The translations under genes and the position numbers were made by a program. From Gammaproteobacteria bacterium (GTDB lineage Bacteria > Pseudomonadota > Gammaproteobacteria > AKS1), in NCBI GenBank assembly GCA_027006175.1, contig JALTKS010000027.1:1-64000 (forward strand): a stretch of DNA of 64,000 bases, read 5' to 3'. The notes beneath the pieces were generated by a model. That model made no database searches, had not been told where the DNA came from, and was given only the letters and a program-made list of their open reading frames with translations. Below are positions 52,251 through 62,954 of this stretch, piece after piece (the first letter of the stretch is position 1; each line of letters starts with the position of its first letter).

Positions 52251-52586
52251 TTAACTACAACCCTTAGGACGTGGCAAACCAGCAACCTTGTTGGCACATT
52301 TAATTAAACCCGTTGGGAATAATGAATAAATGTATTTTTGGCTACTACGATCTGCACCAAATTTCTTTTTCATAATTTTCGTGAACAACCGAGGCTCTGC
52401 AACAACACCATTTTCAGTGAAGTATTCACGCGCTGTATTAATGACGTCCCAATGTTCATCGGTTAGCTCAGGGATCTGTTCATTCTTAGCAATTTCATGT
52501 GCTAATGTTTCGCTCCACTCGTCGAGGTTTAATAACCAACCCGCTTCACTCAACTCAATTACCTTGCCATCTACTTCTGCTTGCAT
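52251..52586 (-). CDS. DsrC/TusE family sulfur carrier protein
   Basis: GWLLNLDEWSETLAHEIAKNEQIPELTDEHWDVINTAREYFTENGVVAEPRLFTK...GLPRPKGCS. Confidence 0.9.
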   Translation of the reverse strand: MQAEVDGKVIELSEAGWLLNLDEWSETLAHEIAKNEQIPELTDEHWDVINTAREYFTENGVVAEPRLFTKIMKKKFGADRSSQKYIYSLFPTGLIKCANKVAGLPRPKGCS

Positions 52587-52822
52587 AACACCTTGCTCCT
52601 GAACAAATTCATATCATAAACGTTAATCTTGAGTAATTTTATCGGATATAAACCCCCTCTGTCTATATAAGTATTCAATAATATTTGGTGCATTTATGAT
52701 CAATTTTAAAATTTACTTAATAATCAACGGGATAACAAATATAACAAGCAAGATTTTTTTCGTAAAATCCTCTAATATAGCGTCCCCTAATCACCTATTA
52801 ACCCTAATAAGAGTAAGTTGAC

Positions 52823-55678
52823 GTGCAAGAATTTCTCCCCGGACAACGTTGGATCAGTGAAGCAGAGCTACAAATGGGATTGGGTACCGTGCTCGAAAGT
52901 GACTTTCGCACCGTCACATTACTGTTCCTTGCCACCGGTGAAAGTCGTACTTACGCTCGTCAATCAGCTCCGCTCACCCGAATGGTCTTTAACAGTGGCG
53001 ACACCATTAATAGTAAGGAAGGTTGGCAACTGGTTGTCAGTCACATCGAAGAAAATGACGGGCTGCTAAGCTATCATGGTAAACGACTCGATACCGGTGA
53101 AGATGATGTTCTTAAAGAAATAAATCTCGATAATGCCATTCAGCTTAACCGACCTGCCGAACGCCTGTTCAGTGGTCAAATTGATAAAGAAAAATGGTTC
53201 AAGCTACGCTATGCCACCTTGCAACATGTTAACCGACTTGCACATTCCGACCTACGCGGGCTAACCGGTTGTCGCACCAGTTTAATTCCGCATCAAATGT
53301 ATATTGCCCATGAGGTTGCCAACCGCTTTGCGCCACGTGTTTTACTTGCCGATGAGGTTGGTTTGGGTAAAACCATTGAAGCCGGCCTGATACTCCACCA
53401 CCAACTACTCACTGAACGTGCCAATCGCGTGCTTATTGTTGTACCTGAAAGTCTGGTTCATCAATGGCTGGTGGAAATGCTGCGCCGATTTAATTTATCC
53501 TTCAGCGTGTTTGACGAACAACGCTGTCTGGATATGGAGGAAAATTACACTGACGAGGAAAAACTCAACCCGGATAATAATCCCTTCCAGAGTGAACAAC
53601 TGATCCTTTGTAGTCTCGATTTTCTCAGCACAAATCCGCAACGGTTTAAACAAGCTTATATGGGTGACTGGGATCTACTCGTGGTGGATGAGGCACACCA
53701 CCTTGAGTGGAATCAACAACAAGCCAGCCTTGAATATGAATTAATCGAATTACTCGCAACAGAAACACCGGGCGTATTATTACTCACAGCAACGCCGGAA
53801 CAACTCGGCAAAGCCAGTCACTACGCACGTTTACGTTTACTCGATCCTGAACGTTTCCCCAGTTACGAAAGTTTTATTAAAGAAGAAGATGACTACCAAC
53901 CCATTGCGGATGCCGTAGAAACATTACTCAACGATAAGAACTTATCGGATGCGCAACAAAAAAATCTCCATGCGCACTTTGATAAACAGGGTCAAATACT
54001 CGACCTTGATGAGGCGAACAATCCTGATACAAAACATAACTGGATTGAACGCATGCTAGATCAACACGGCACGGGGCGAGTATTATTCCGCAACACTCGT
54101 AACGCTGTAAAAGGTTTCCCCACACGCCATGTTACCGACTACCCACTGGATGCGCCGTTAGATTATGTTCCGCAATCAGCTGACATTCAGTTGCAACTTT
54201 GTCCTGAGCTCGCGTACCAGGGCAGCGAAGCATGGACCTCTATTGATCCACGTATTGACTGGCTACGACAACATTTAAAGCAAATTGGCAATGATAAAGT
54301 TCTCCTCATCACGGCAAGCGCTGAAACGGCAATGGATATTGCTGAAGTATTACGGGTTAAATCCGGTATTCATGCCGGCGTATTCCACGAACACATGAGC
54401 ATTATTGAACGTGACCGAGGCGCCGCTTTCTTTGCTGATATGGAATTTGGTTGCCAATTACTTATCTGTTCTGAAATTGGGAGCGAAGGTCGCAACTTCC
54501 AATTTGCACATCACCTGATTTTGTTTGATCTGCCACTCAACCCTGATTTACTTGAACAGCGTATTGGTCGTCTTGATCGCATTGGTCAGGCTGAAAATAT
54601 TCAGATACATACACCTTATATAGAAGGTACAGCACAGGAAACCATGTTCAAATGGTATAACGAAGGTCTAGGCGCTTTTGAACATACCTGCCCTGCTGGT
54701 CACAATGTCTTTGTTCAAGTTGAAGAGGAACTTTGCGATGCGCTCGCCGCCAATGATGCCGACATTAATGATTTAATTGCTAAAACAGCACGCCTACACA
54801 ACGAACTTAATGAAGCACTTCATAACGGACGGGATCGTTTACTTGAATATAATTCCTGTCGCCCTGCTATTGCCAACGATCTCTACCAACGCGCCATCAA
54901 ACAGGATGATACTGCCGAGCTGCTTGATTACCTTGAAACCGTTTATGACTGCTTTGGCGTAGAAAGTGAAGTCCATGGTGAACAAAGTGTTGTGATCCAC
55001 CCGGGTGAGCATATTCAAAGTGATGGCCTTCCCGGATTACGAGAAGAAGGCATGACCTATACCTGTGATCGGGATACGGCTTTATCAAATGAAGACATGC
55101 AGTTTTTTACCTGGGAGCATCCACTTGTAACCGGTGCTTTAGATCGTGTGCTTGCCAATGAACAAGGTAACACCTCAGTGACATCTTTACGCTACCGTGG
55201 CGGTAAAGCGGGTACCTTACTAATGGAATGTTTATACACGCTGGAATCGGCTTCCAGCCAAACACTGCAAGCCAGTCGTTATTTACCCCCCACCACTATC
55301 CGCGTGGTGGTTGATCAACAAGGGAAAGCCAGCAACCCGGATATCCCGCATAAATTTATTAATCAATATAGTGAACGAGTAAAAAGTAAAACAGCCAATC
55401 AAATTGTGCGTGCTTATAAAGAAGTAATGCGGACGATGCTTGATGCAAGCAAGACCATTGCAGAACAACAAGCGCCCGACATATTAAAAGGCGCGCATGA
55501 TAAAACACGCCACATGCTTAAAAAGGAAATCGAACGACTACAGGCATTACAGCAAGTCAACCCGAATGTGCGTGATGAAGAAATTCAATTTTTCCAGGAC
55601 CAGTGGCATGCATTGAATGAGATTCTCGACAATGCCGCACTACGTTTGGATGCCTTAAGAGTGATTGTTGTTACCTGA
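52823..55678 (+). CDS. rapA: RNA polymerase-associated protein RapA (GTG start)
   Basis: 951 aa SWI2/SNF2 helicase; LLADEVGLGKTIEAGLILHHQL, VVDEAHHLEW, EQRIGRLDRIGQ. Confidence 0.95.
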   Translation: MQEFLPGQRWISEAELQMGLGTVLESDFRTVTLLFLATGESRTYARQSAPLTRMVFNSGDTINSKEGWQLVVSHIEENDGLLSYHGKRLDTGEDDVLKEINLDNAIQLNRPAERLFSGQIDKEKWFKLRYATLQHVNRLAHSDLRGLTGCRTSLIPHQMYIAHEVANRFAPRVLLADEVGLGKTIEAGLILHHQLLTERANRVLIVVPESLVHQWLVEMLRRFNLSFSVFDEQRCLDMEENYTDEEKLNPDNNPFQSEQLILCSLDFLSTNPQRFKQAYMGDWDLLVVDEAHHLEWNQQQASLEYELIELLATETPGVLLLTATPEQLGKASHYARLRLLDPERFPSYESFIKEEDDYQPIADAVETLLNDKNLSDAQQKNLHAHFDKQGQILDLDEANNPDTKHNWIERMLDQHGTGRVLFRNTRNAVKGFPTRHVTDYPLDAPLDYVPQSADIQLQLCPELAYQGSEAWTSIDPRIDWLRQHLKQIGNDKVLLITASAETAMDIAEVLRVKSGIHAGVFHEHMSIIERDRGAAFFADMEFGCQLLICSEIGSEGRNFQFAHHLILFDLPLNPDLLEQRIGRLDRIGQAENIQIHTPYIEGTAQETMFKWYNEGLGAFEHTCPAGHNVFVQVEEELCDALAANDADINDLIAKTARLHNELNEALHNGRDRLLEYNSCRPAIANDLYQRAIKQDDTAELLDYLETVYDCFGVESEVHGEQSVVIHPGEHIQSDGLPGLREEGMTYTCDRDTALSNEDMQFFTWEHPLVTGALDRVLANEQGNTSVTSLRYRGGKAGTLLMECLYTLESASSQTLQASRYLPPTTIRVVVDQQGKASNPDIPHKFINQYSERVKSKTANQIVRAYKEVMRTMLDASKTIAEQQAPDILKGAHDKTRHMLKKEIERLQALQQVNPNVRDEEIQFFQDQWHALNEILDNAALRLDALRVIVVT

Positions 55679-55826
55679 ATTTTGCCTCTTTACGCCTAAA
55701 TATGTCTTATTCTGTGTTGAGTAACCATTTATAAAACAGGGGCAATAAACCCAACACAGCCATAACTTATTGATAAATAATAAAAATAAATCGATAAACT
55801 ATTTCTATTGTCTTTATCCAAATAAT

Positions 55827-55876
55827 TATTAGCTTTTTCTAATATTACCTATTGCTAATATTAGAAAAAGCTAATA
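55827..55876. repeat. Perfect 21-bp inverted repeat with 8-nt loop
   Basis: TATTAGCTTTTTCTAATATTA-CCTATTGC-TAATATTAGAAAAAGCTAATA. Confidence 0.95.
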
Positions 55877-55966
55877 CCATATCCCTACGTTGTTACTACG
55901 CCAACGAAAAATTTACTAAATAAAATACATTTTAAGCAATACAACAAATTAAAGAGGGAATGCAAA

Positions 55967-56527
55967 ATGAACATTAAAACTATCTTAGTTGCTGCAACAA
56001 TCGCTGCTTTACCAATGGCTTCTGCTCAAGCATGGTGGGGACCTTTCAATAACTCTGGTAACGGTTTCGGTAACGGTGCTGGTAACGGCGACATGTCTTT
56101 CAGCATGAATGCTAAAGCACGCGGTAACGCACAAGGTCAAAACGCTTACAACAACGGTTATGCTCCTTACGGTTACGCTCCTTACGGTGCTCCAGTTGCT
56201 CAAACTGCTCCTGTACAAGCAGCTCCAGCAACAACTAAAACTGAAACAACTGCACCTGCACAAACTGCACCCGTTGCTGTTGCTCCACGTGGTTACGCGC
56301 CATACGGCAACCCTTACTACAACAACGGTTACCACAATGGTAACGGTTTCTTCGATGGTTTCGGTGACGGCAACATGTCTTTCAACATGAACACTAGCGT
56401 TCGTGGTAATGGCAATGCTCGTGGTTACAATGCTTACAACAACGGTTACGCTCCTTATGGTTATGCTCCATACGGTTACGCTCCTGTTGCTCCAGTAGCT
56501 GCTGCACCTGCACAGGCTGCTAAATAA
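55967..56527 (+). CDS. Exported Gly/Asn/Tyr-rich protein, sulfur-globule-protein-like
   Basis: Signal peptide then GNGFGNGAGNGDMSFSMN and NNGYAPYGYAPYG low-complexity units. Confidence 0.75.
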   Translation: MNIKTILVAATIAALPMASAQAWWGPFNNSGNGFGNGAGNGDMSFSMNAKARGNAQGQNAYNNGYAPYGYAPYGAPVAQTAPVQAAPATTKTETTAPAQTAPVAVAPRGYAPYGNPYYNNGYHNGNGFFDGFGDGNMSFNMNTSVRGNGNARGYNAYNNGYAPYGYAPYGYAPVAPVAAAPAQAAK

Positions 56528-56550
56528 TTATTTACTGCCCGCAGTAAATT

Positions 56551-56580
56551 AAAAGCCCGGTGTTTCGGCACCGGGCTTTT
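56551..56580 (+). terminator. Strong rho-independent terminator
   Basis: AAAAGCCCGGTG-TTTCGG-CACCGGGCTTTT then TTATT. Confidence 0.92.
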
Positions 56581-56625
56581 TTATTGGGTATAATTCCATA
56601 TCCTTTATACAAATTGTTGAGCTTT

Positions 56626-56922
56626 ATGAATCAAAAATGTGACATAACCTGTACTGCAAAAACACTTAAGGCAATTTCACATCCATTGCGCTTAAAGATT
56701 TTGTGCTGCCTGTACAAAGATGAATTATCAGTGAAAGATATTCTCGAGAAATCAGGTTCGTCTCAAAGTAATATATCGCAACATTTAGCCTATATGCGCG
56801 ATAAAAAATTAATCACTTCTCGACGAGACGCTAACCGCGTTTACTACCGCATTGCGAAATTAGAATTGATTGAAATTATTAAAATGATGCAAACACTTTA
56901 CTGCCAGAACGAAGCCGCTTAA
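56626..56922 (+). CDS. ArsR-family helix-turn-helix regulator
   Basis: [63 protein letters not shown]; start at MNQKCDIT. Confidence 0.88.
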   Translation: MNQKCDITCTAKTLKAISHPLRLKILCCLYKDELSVKDILEKSGSSQSNISQHLAYMRDKKLITSRRDANRVYYRIAKLELIEIIKMMQTLYCQNEAA

Positions 56923-58514
56923 TTAGCAATACCCTTACTTTGTAGATATTCTTCGTAAGTACCGTGGAAATCAACCAAGCCTTCATTTTCCATATCAATA
57001 ACACGTGTTGCCAGTGACGAAACAAATTCACGATCATGGCTCACAAAAATCAATGTTCCCTCATATTTTTCGAGTGCCATATTCAATGACTCAATTGATT
57101 CCATATCAAGGTGATTAGTCGGCTCATCCATCAGTAATACATTTTGATGTAACTGCATCAGCTTACCAAACAACATACGACCTTGTTCACCACCGGATAT
57201 AACCTTCACGGATTTAAGCACTTCATCCTTGGAAAAGAGTAATTTACCCAGGGTGCCACGAATGGTTTGTTCATCTTCACCTTTTTGTTGCCACTGGCTC
57301 ATCCAGTCGAACAGGCTCATGTCTTTTTCGAAATCGGCCGAATGATCTTGTGCAAAATGCCCAACATCTGCATTTTCTGACCATTTAACATTGCCACTGT
57401 CGGGTTCAATTTCACCCGCCAATGTTCTGAGTAAGGTTGTTTTACCAATACCATTTGGGCCAATAATCGCGATACGCTCGCCGGCTTCAACCATCAAATT
57501 CAGATCATCAAATAATTTCTTGTCATCGTATGCTTTCGACAAGCCTTGTACTTCTACCGCTAACCGGTGCAGTTTTTTAGCCTGATCAAAATGTATGTAA
57601 GGATTGACGCGACTGGATGGTTTCACATCATCCAGCTGAATTTTTTCAATTTGCTTGGCACGCGATGTGGCCTGACGCGCTTTCGATGCATTCGCCGAGA
57701 AACGTGCCACAAATTGTTGTAATTCTGCAATTTGCGCTTTCTTCTTGGCATTATTTGCCAACATGCGTTCACGCACCTGCGTTGACGCCAGCATGTATTG
57801 ATCATAATTACCGGGATAAACACGTAATTCACCGTAATCCAAATCAGCCATGTGGGTACAAACACTGTTCAGGAAGTGACGATCATGGGAAATAATGATC
57901 ATGGTGCTATTACGTTCGTTAAGCACATTTTCCAGCCAACGAATCGTATTAATATCTAGGTTATTGGTCGGCTCATCGAGCAGCATAATATCCGGGTCTG
58001 CAAATAATGCCTGAGCCAATAAAACACGTAGCTTCCAACCCGGTGCAACCTCACTCATTGGTCCTGTGTGTTGTTCTAAGGGGATTTCCAGACCCAGCAA
58101 CAATTCACCGGCACGTGACTCTGCTGTGTAGCCATCAAGCTCAGCGAAGCTGACTTCAAGCTCGGCGACTTTCATGCCATCTTCTTCGCTCATTTCCGGT
58201 AAACCATAGATGCGGTCGCGTTCCTGCTTCACTTCCCACAGTTCTGCGTTACCCATGATAACCGTATCAATCACCGAGTATTCTTCAAAGGCGAATTGAT
58301 CCTGACCTAACTTACCGAGGCGTTCATCGGGGTCAAGCATGACAGTGCCCGATGTTTGCTCCAAATCACCACCAAGAATTTTCATCAAAGTGGACTTGCC
58401 ACAACCGTTCGCGCCGATGAGTCCATAACGGTTACCTTCACCGAATTTGACTGAGATATTTTCAAATAAGGGCTTCGACCCAAATTGCATGGTTATGTTG
58501 GCTGTTGAGATCAA
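56919..58514 (-). CDS. ybiT: ABC-F family ATPase, YbiT-like
   Basis: 531 aa; two ABC domains, [37 protein letters not shown]. Confidence 0.85.
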   Translation of the reverse strand: MISTANITMQFGSKPLFENISVKFGEGNRYGLIGANGCGKSTLMKILGGDLEQTSGTVMLDPDERLGKLGQDQFAFEEYSVIDTVIMGNAELWEVKQERDRIYGLPEMSEEDGMKVAELEVSFAELDGYTAESRAGELLLGLEIPLEQHTGPMSEVAPGWKLRVLLAQALFADPDIMLLDEPTNNLDINTIRWLENVLNERNSTMIIISHDRHFLNSVCTHMADLDYGELRVYPGNYDQYMLASTQVRERMLANNAKKKAQIAELQQFVARFSANASKARQATSRAKQIEKIQLDDVKPSSRVNPYIHFDQAKKLHRLAVEVQGLSKAYDDKKLFDDLNLMVEAGERIAIIGPNGIGKTTLLRTLAGEIEPDSGNVKWSENADVGHFAQDHSADFEKDMSLFDWMSQWQQKGEDEQTIRGTLGKLLFSKDEVLKSVKVISGGEQGRMLFGKLMQLHQNVLLMDEPTNHLDMESIESLNMALEKYEGTLIFVSHDREFVSSLATRVIDMENEGLVDFHGTYEEYLQSKGIAN

Positions 58515-58602
58515 GGTTCTATTCCAAAGTCTGTAATTAAAGGTATATAACGGCGCGCATTATCACATAAAAAGCCGCCTGTGAGCGAGTCTATCGGCAA
58601 GA

Positions 58603-59022
58603 TTAATCAAATCGTCCAACCCGTCCGCGTAGATTTTTCAACTTGCCCCGCTGTTGCTTGCTTTCGAGGCGTTTTTTAACCGAACTACGGCTTGGTTTGG
58701 TGGCTTTTCTCGGTTTTTGACGCATCAGTATCTTTTTTAACAGTGATTCAAGCCGTGATGTTGCTTCCTGACGATTTTTCTCCTGGCTTCGATGCGTCTG
58801 AGCTTTAATCACAATGACACCCTGCCGACTAATCCGCTGATCCGGATAATTGAGGATGCGTTGCTTACATTCGACAGGTAAGCATGAATGGCGAACATCA
58901 AAACGTAATTGTACTGCCGAGGAGGTTTTATTAACATGCTGTCCACCGGCACCCTGAGCACGGATAGCACTAAACGCTATCTCATGTGACGGAATAAATA
59001 CTGTATTGGATAAGCGGATCAT
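58603..59022 (-). CDS. arfB: Alternative ribosome rescue peptidyl-tRNA hydrolase ArfB (YaeJ)
   Basis: GGQHVNKTSSAVQLRFDV motif, basic C-terminal tail. Confidence 0.93.
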   Translation of the reverse strand: MIRLSNTVFIPSHEIAFSAIRAQGAGGQHVNKTSSAVQLRFDVRHSCLPVECKQRILNYPDQRISRQGVIVIKAQTHRSQEKNRQEATSRLESLLKKILMRQKPRKATKPSRSSVKKRLESKQQRGKLKNLRGRVGRFD

Positions 59023-59079
59023 ATTCTTCTCTGATTCAATCTATACTCAAAACAATTTGTACTAACAGGATACAGACTT

Positions 59080-60276
59080 ATGCATATCGGCACCCCACTC
59101 TCGGCTTCTGCCACAAAAGTGATGCTACTCGGCAGTGGCGAACTCGGTAAAGAAGTTATTATCGCGCTACAACGCCTTGGTGTCGAAGTTATCGCTGTCG
59201 ATCGCTATGCCAATGCCCCAGGGCATCAAGTTGCCCATCGAAGCCATGTCATTGATATGACGGATGCTGCTGCACTACGTTCACTGGTTGAAACAGAAAA
59301 ACCAGCTTTGATCATTCCTGAAATCGAAGCGATTGCCACTGATGAACTTGCCCGGATTGAACAAGATGGTTTGGCCGAGGTTATTCCCACTGCGCGCGCC
59401 ACTCAACTGACCATGAACCGTGAAGGTATCCGCCGCTTGGCAGCAGAAACACTCGGCATTACCACCTCACGCTATGCCTTTGCGGATAGCTTTGATGCAT
59501 TGCAACAGGCCGTTAGTGAGATAGGCATGCCCTGTATTGTAAAACCAGTAATGTCTTCATCCGGCAAAGGTCAGTCAACCATTCAATGCGATGCCGATAT
59601 TCAAACCGCCTGGGACGTCGCCATGAGTGGTGGACGGGTAAAACAGGCACGCATTATTATTGAAGAAATGATCGACTTTGATTATGAGATCACCTTACTG
59701 ACTGTTCGCTCAAAAGAGGCCAATGGCGACATCGTCACTTCCTTTTGCGAACCGATTGGACATATACAACGTAATGGCGATTACGTTGAAAGTTGGCAAC
59801 CCCAGAGCATGAGCGAAGCTGCTCTGGCGAGTGCACAGGAAATTGCCACCGCTGTTACCAGTAACCTGGGAGGGCGCGGCTTATTCGGTGTTGAATTATT
59901 TATTAAAGGCGAACAAGTCTGGTTCAGTGAAGTAAGCCCCCGGCCTCATGATACCGGCATGGTCACCATGATCACCCAAAATCAAAATGAATTTGAACTC
60001 CATGCCCGTGCCGTTTTAGGTTTACCCGTTTCAACTGCACTACGCACAGCCGGTGCCAGTGCCGTAATCTATGGCAACATGAATGAGCAAGGGATTGCAT
60101 TTGAAAATCTGGAACAGGCACTTGCTCTGCCGCAAACAGATTTACGTTTATTTGGTAAGCCAGAAGCTTTTAAGCGCCGCCGCATGGGGGTAGCACTCAG
60201 TTATGCCGATGAAACAGACACCGCTCGCACTCAGGCAATAAAATGCGCCAGCCTGGTTACACCGGTTAAAAATTAA
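59080..60276 (+). CDS. purT: Formate-dependent phosphoribosylglycinamide formyltransferase
   Basis: 398 aa ATP-grasp; [46 protein letters not shown]. Confidence 0.96.
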   Translation: MHIGTPLSASATKVMLLGSGELGKEVIIALQRLGVEVIAVDRYANAPGHQVAHRSHVIDMTDAAALRSLVETEKPALIIPEIEAIATDELARIEQDGLAEVIPTARATQLTMNREGIRRLAAETLGITTSRYAFADSFDALQQAVSEIGMPCIVKPVMSSSGKGQSTIQCDADIQTAWDVAMSGGRVKQARIIIEEMIDFDYEITLLTVRSKEANGDIVTSFCEPIGHIQRNGDYVESWQPQSMSEAALASAQEIATAVTSNLGGRGLFGVELFIKGEQVWFSEVSPRPHDTGMVTMITQNQNEFELHARAVLGLPVSTALRTAGASAVIYGNMNEQGIAFENLEQALALPQTDLRLFGKPEAFKRRRMGVALSYADETDTARTQAIKCASLVTPVKN

Positions 60277-60302
60277 TTTATCTAAGATAAGAGAGACACT
60301 CA

Positions 60303-60584
60303 ATGTTTGAAACTAATGAATATTTTGATGGCAACGTGAAATCAATTGCCTTTAAAACAGAAACACTTCCTGCCACTGTAGGCGTCATGGCTGCCGGTGA
60401 GTATGTGTTTAATACGGCTGACAAAGAAACGATGACCGTTGTCAGTGGTGCGTTAACAATTCAATTATCGGATGATGCACCTGAAGTAACATACAATGCT
60501 GGTGAGTCGTTTGAAGTCGAAGCGAACAGTTCATTTAATGTGAAGGTAATAGTTGATACGGCTTATTTATGTGTTTATGGCTGA
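60303..60584 (+). CDS. ppnP: Pyrimidine/purine nucleoside phosphorylase
   Basis: 93 aa; [36 protein letters not shown]. Confidence 0.93.
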   Translation: MFETNEYFDGNVKSIAFKTETLPATVGVMAAGEYVFNTADKETMTVVSGALTIQLSDDAPEVTYNAGESFEVEANSSFNVKVIVDTAYLCVYG

Positions 60585-60596
60585 GAGCCATACTAA

Positions 60597-60673
60597 GCGC
60601 TATCAGGTCAAAGATTCCTCCTTAGGGTTTCGCTTCGCTGCACAATGCGTCGGAATCTTTGACCTGATAGCGC
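60597..60673. repeat. 77-bp hairpin repeat, copy 2
   Basis: Perfect 22-bp arms GCGCTATCAGGTCAAAGATTCC / GGAATCTTTGACCTGATAGCGC; same length and loop core as copy at 16472-16548. Confidence 0.92.
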
Positions 60674-60858
60674 GACAACCTTGCACTAGACCACAAGACT
60701 AAAACAGATTAATTCACTCTACTAAAATTTATCTGTGGGGCTTTACGTTACTTGCTGTCTACTTGGCTTGTGTGGGTTGGAAGTTCACCACTCATAGAAT
60801 CCCTGCGGGCTTCATTATGAGTACCTCAACCATCTCCGATGGTTCGAGGCAAAAAAAA

Positions 60859-60872
60859 CCCGCCGAAGCGGG
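60859..60872 (-). terminator. Terminator downstream of second cold-shock gene
   Basis: CCCGC-CGAA-GCGGG flanked by A and T runs. Confidence 0.8.
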
Positions 60873-60899
60873 TTTTTCTTTACAACAACTTAAAATAAA

Positions 60900-61103
60900 T
60901 TAAGCTACTGTGACGTTCTTAGCTTGTGGGCCTTTTGGACCACTTTCTACTTCGTAGTTCACTGCTTGATCTTCAGCTAGTGTACGAAAGCCTTCAGAGT
61001 TAATTGCAGAGAAGTGAACGAATACGTCAGCACTACCGTCAGAAGGGGCGATAAAACCAAAACCCTTAGACTCGTTAAACCATTTTACTGTTCCTGTTGC
61101 CAT
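60900..61103 (-). CDS. Cold shock protein (CspA family), second copy
   Basis: [34 protein letters not shown]. Confidence 0.95.
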   Translation of the reverse strand: MATGTVKWFNESKGFGFIAPSDGSADVFVHFSAINSEGFRTLAEDQAVNYEVESGPKGPQAKNVTVA

Positions 61104-61609
61104 GATATGCACCTTAAAAAATAAAAAAAAACTTATTGCATTTCATAACGGGGCAACTTAGAAATAACCAAAAGTAACGACCGAGTAGTCCTGAATCCAT
61201 GCAACGCTCTAAAATTTATAACCTAAATGATCATAAATAACCGACTAATTTTGTCGAGTCGAAGCGATTATCACTAATAATCTTGACAATTACAAGCCCT
61301 ACTGCTCACAAGGTATTTCATTTCACGGAATCTTAATATTTTTTCAGTTAACCCATGCAAGATAATGATTCTTATAGCAGAATTCTGGTTACACTCTCCA
61401 CCTCATGAGTGACTGATAAACCTCACTATTTCTTATTTCTGATAAATAATGTTAATTATCAATTAAACACGGTTAAAACCGTAGTAATTCTTACAAAATC
61501 AATATCTTACTATTTATAATAAATCTCTAATATTCCCTAAAGCAATTCAGGTTTGGTCCGATACACACTCTATAGATAGTTAAATCTATGCAACTGCGAG
61601 CAAAAAACC

Positions 61610-62944
61610 TTGTTAACACAAACTCAACCCGGATTTTTTTCCCTTGGTATCCGCCAAAAAGTTGGGCTCGTGCTTGTTTCAATACTCTTGATTTCTCTAG
61701 GGTTAAGCGGCTGGCATAGCTTACGCCAGCAAGAGGCGAGGGTACTCGAAGAGACTAAAATCCGTGGCAATGACCTAAGTCGGTTTACTGCACAATCTGT
61801 CGCCTACAGCATTGTTGGCTACGACTATCACTCAATCCAACTGCTACTCGATGAGTTAGTTAAATCCCAGGACATCAACTATGCCAAAGTCACCAACAAC
61901 AAAGGCAATGTCATGGCAAAAGCCGGACACCTTTCTACCCAGAATGTGACATGGACATACTTTGAACAAGATGTTTTTTTTGATGAAACCGTAATCGGTA
62001 AATTAAGCTTACAACTTGATAATAGTAAAATAATCGCCCGCTTTACCGAACAAAGAAATGAGCTAATACAACGTGAGATATTATTAATCTTGCTCATGGC
62101 CATTAGTATCTACTTCGCTTTATCATATTTCATCATTAGACCCATTTGTAATACATCCGATAAGTTAACTGAAAGCGCGAGAAATGGAACACTGGAAGAT
62201 GTAACCCTTGATTACCAAAAAAACGATGAACTCGGTTACCTGTTCTATCACTTCAATGCCATGAAAGAACAACTCAACGAAGCGAGTAATTTATTAAAAT
62301 CAAAAGTTGAACTGGCAAATAAAGAAGTACAAAGAAAGAACAGAGATTTACAAAAACAATCCAATGAGCTGCAAGCCATGAACGATAAACTAAAGCAGCT
62401 AGCTATTACCGACCCACTTACTGAATTATTTAATCGCCGTCACTTTGATATTTTGTTACGAAAAGAAATATCTTATGCGCAACGCCATCAAGAAAAAGTA
62501 AGCCTCATTATCTTTGATCTTGATCACTTCAAACAAATAAATGACAAATATGGCCACAGTGTCGGCGATGCAACCCTCTTCTCTGTTGCACAAACTGTCG
62601 AATCAAAAACGCGTGACTCTGATATTTGTTGTCGTATTGGTGGGGAAGAATTTGCCATCATTTGTCGTGAAACAGATATGCATGAAATTCGTATTATTGC
62701 AGAAAACCTTCGCGTTAAACTTGAAACAACACCCATCACGAGTGGCCAACATGAATTTTCTATTACCGCCAGCTTTGGCATGATGACATTTTCATATTTA
62801 TCCGTTCAGTCCATTTCATCTGATGACATTTACCATTGTGCAGATATGGCTATGTACCACAGTAAGCAACAAGGCAGAAATAGAGTTTCACATTACGCCG
62901 ATATTACCGTTGACATTAAACGACCTGCCGCTAGACAACTTTAA
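61610..62944 (+). CDS. Membrane diguanylate cyclase (GGDEF) with periplasmic sensor, TTG start
   Basis: Two TM segments, HAMP-like region, CRIGGEEFAII active site with RDSD I-site five residues upstream. Confidence 0.9.
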   Translation: MLTQTQPGFFSLGIRQKVGLVLVSILLISLGLSGWHSLRQQEARVLEETKIRGNDLSRFTAQSVAYSIVGYDYHSIQLLLDELVKSQDINYAKVTNNKGNVMAKAGHLSTQNVTWTYFEQDVFFDETVIGKLSLQLDNSKIIARFTEQRNELIQREILLILLMAISIYFALSYFIIRPICNTSDKLTESARNGTLEDVTLDYQKNDELGYLFYHFNAMKEQLNEASNLLKSKVELANKEVQRKNRDLQKQSNELQAMNDKLKQLAITDPLTELFNRRHFDILLRKEISYAQRHQEKVSLIIFDLDHFKQINDKYGHSVGDATLFSVAQTVESKTRDSDICCRIGGEEFAIICRETDMHEIRIIAENLRVKLETTPITSGQHEFSITASFGMMTFSYLSVQSISSDDIYHCADMAMYHSKQQGRNRVSHYADITVDIKRPAARQL

Positions 62945-62954
62945 AGGCAACACC

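Noticed and set aside
56009-56335. 108-aa Val/Ser-rich minus-strand ORF and 93-aa Leu/Thr-rich plus-frame ORF in the sulfur-globule-like gene
   Set aside because: Arise from repetitive codons of the Gly/Asn/Tyr-rich gene; the plus-strand frame with signal peptide explains the sequence.
55967-56527. Possible CRISPR-like repeated units
   Set aside because: The repeats are in-frame protein repeats (GYAPYG), not regularly spaced identical DNA repeats with unique spacers.
61140-61600. Long AT-rich intergenic gap before the GGDEF gene as a possible small RNA locus
   Set aside because: Only short inverted repeats such as ACGGTTAAAACCGT; could simply be the cold-shock 5' UTR and promoter region, so not supported as a gene.
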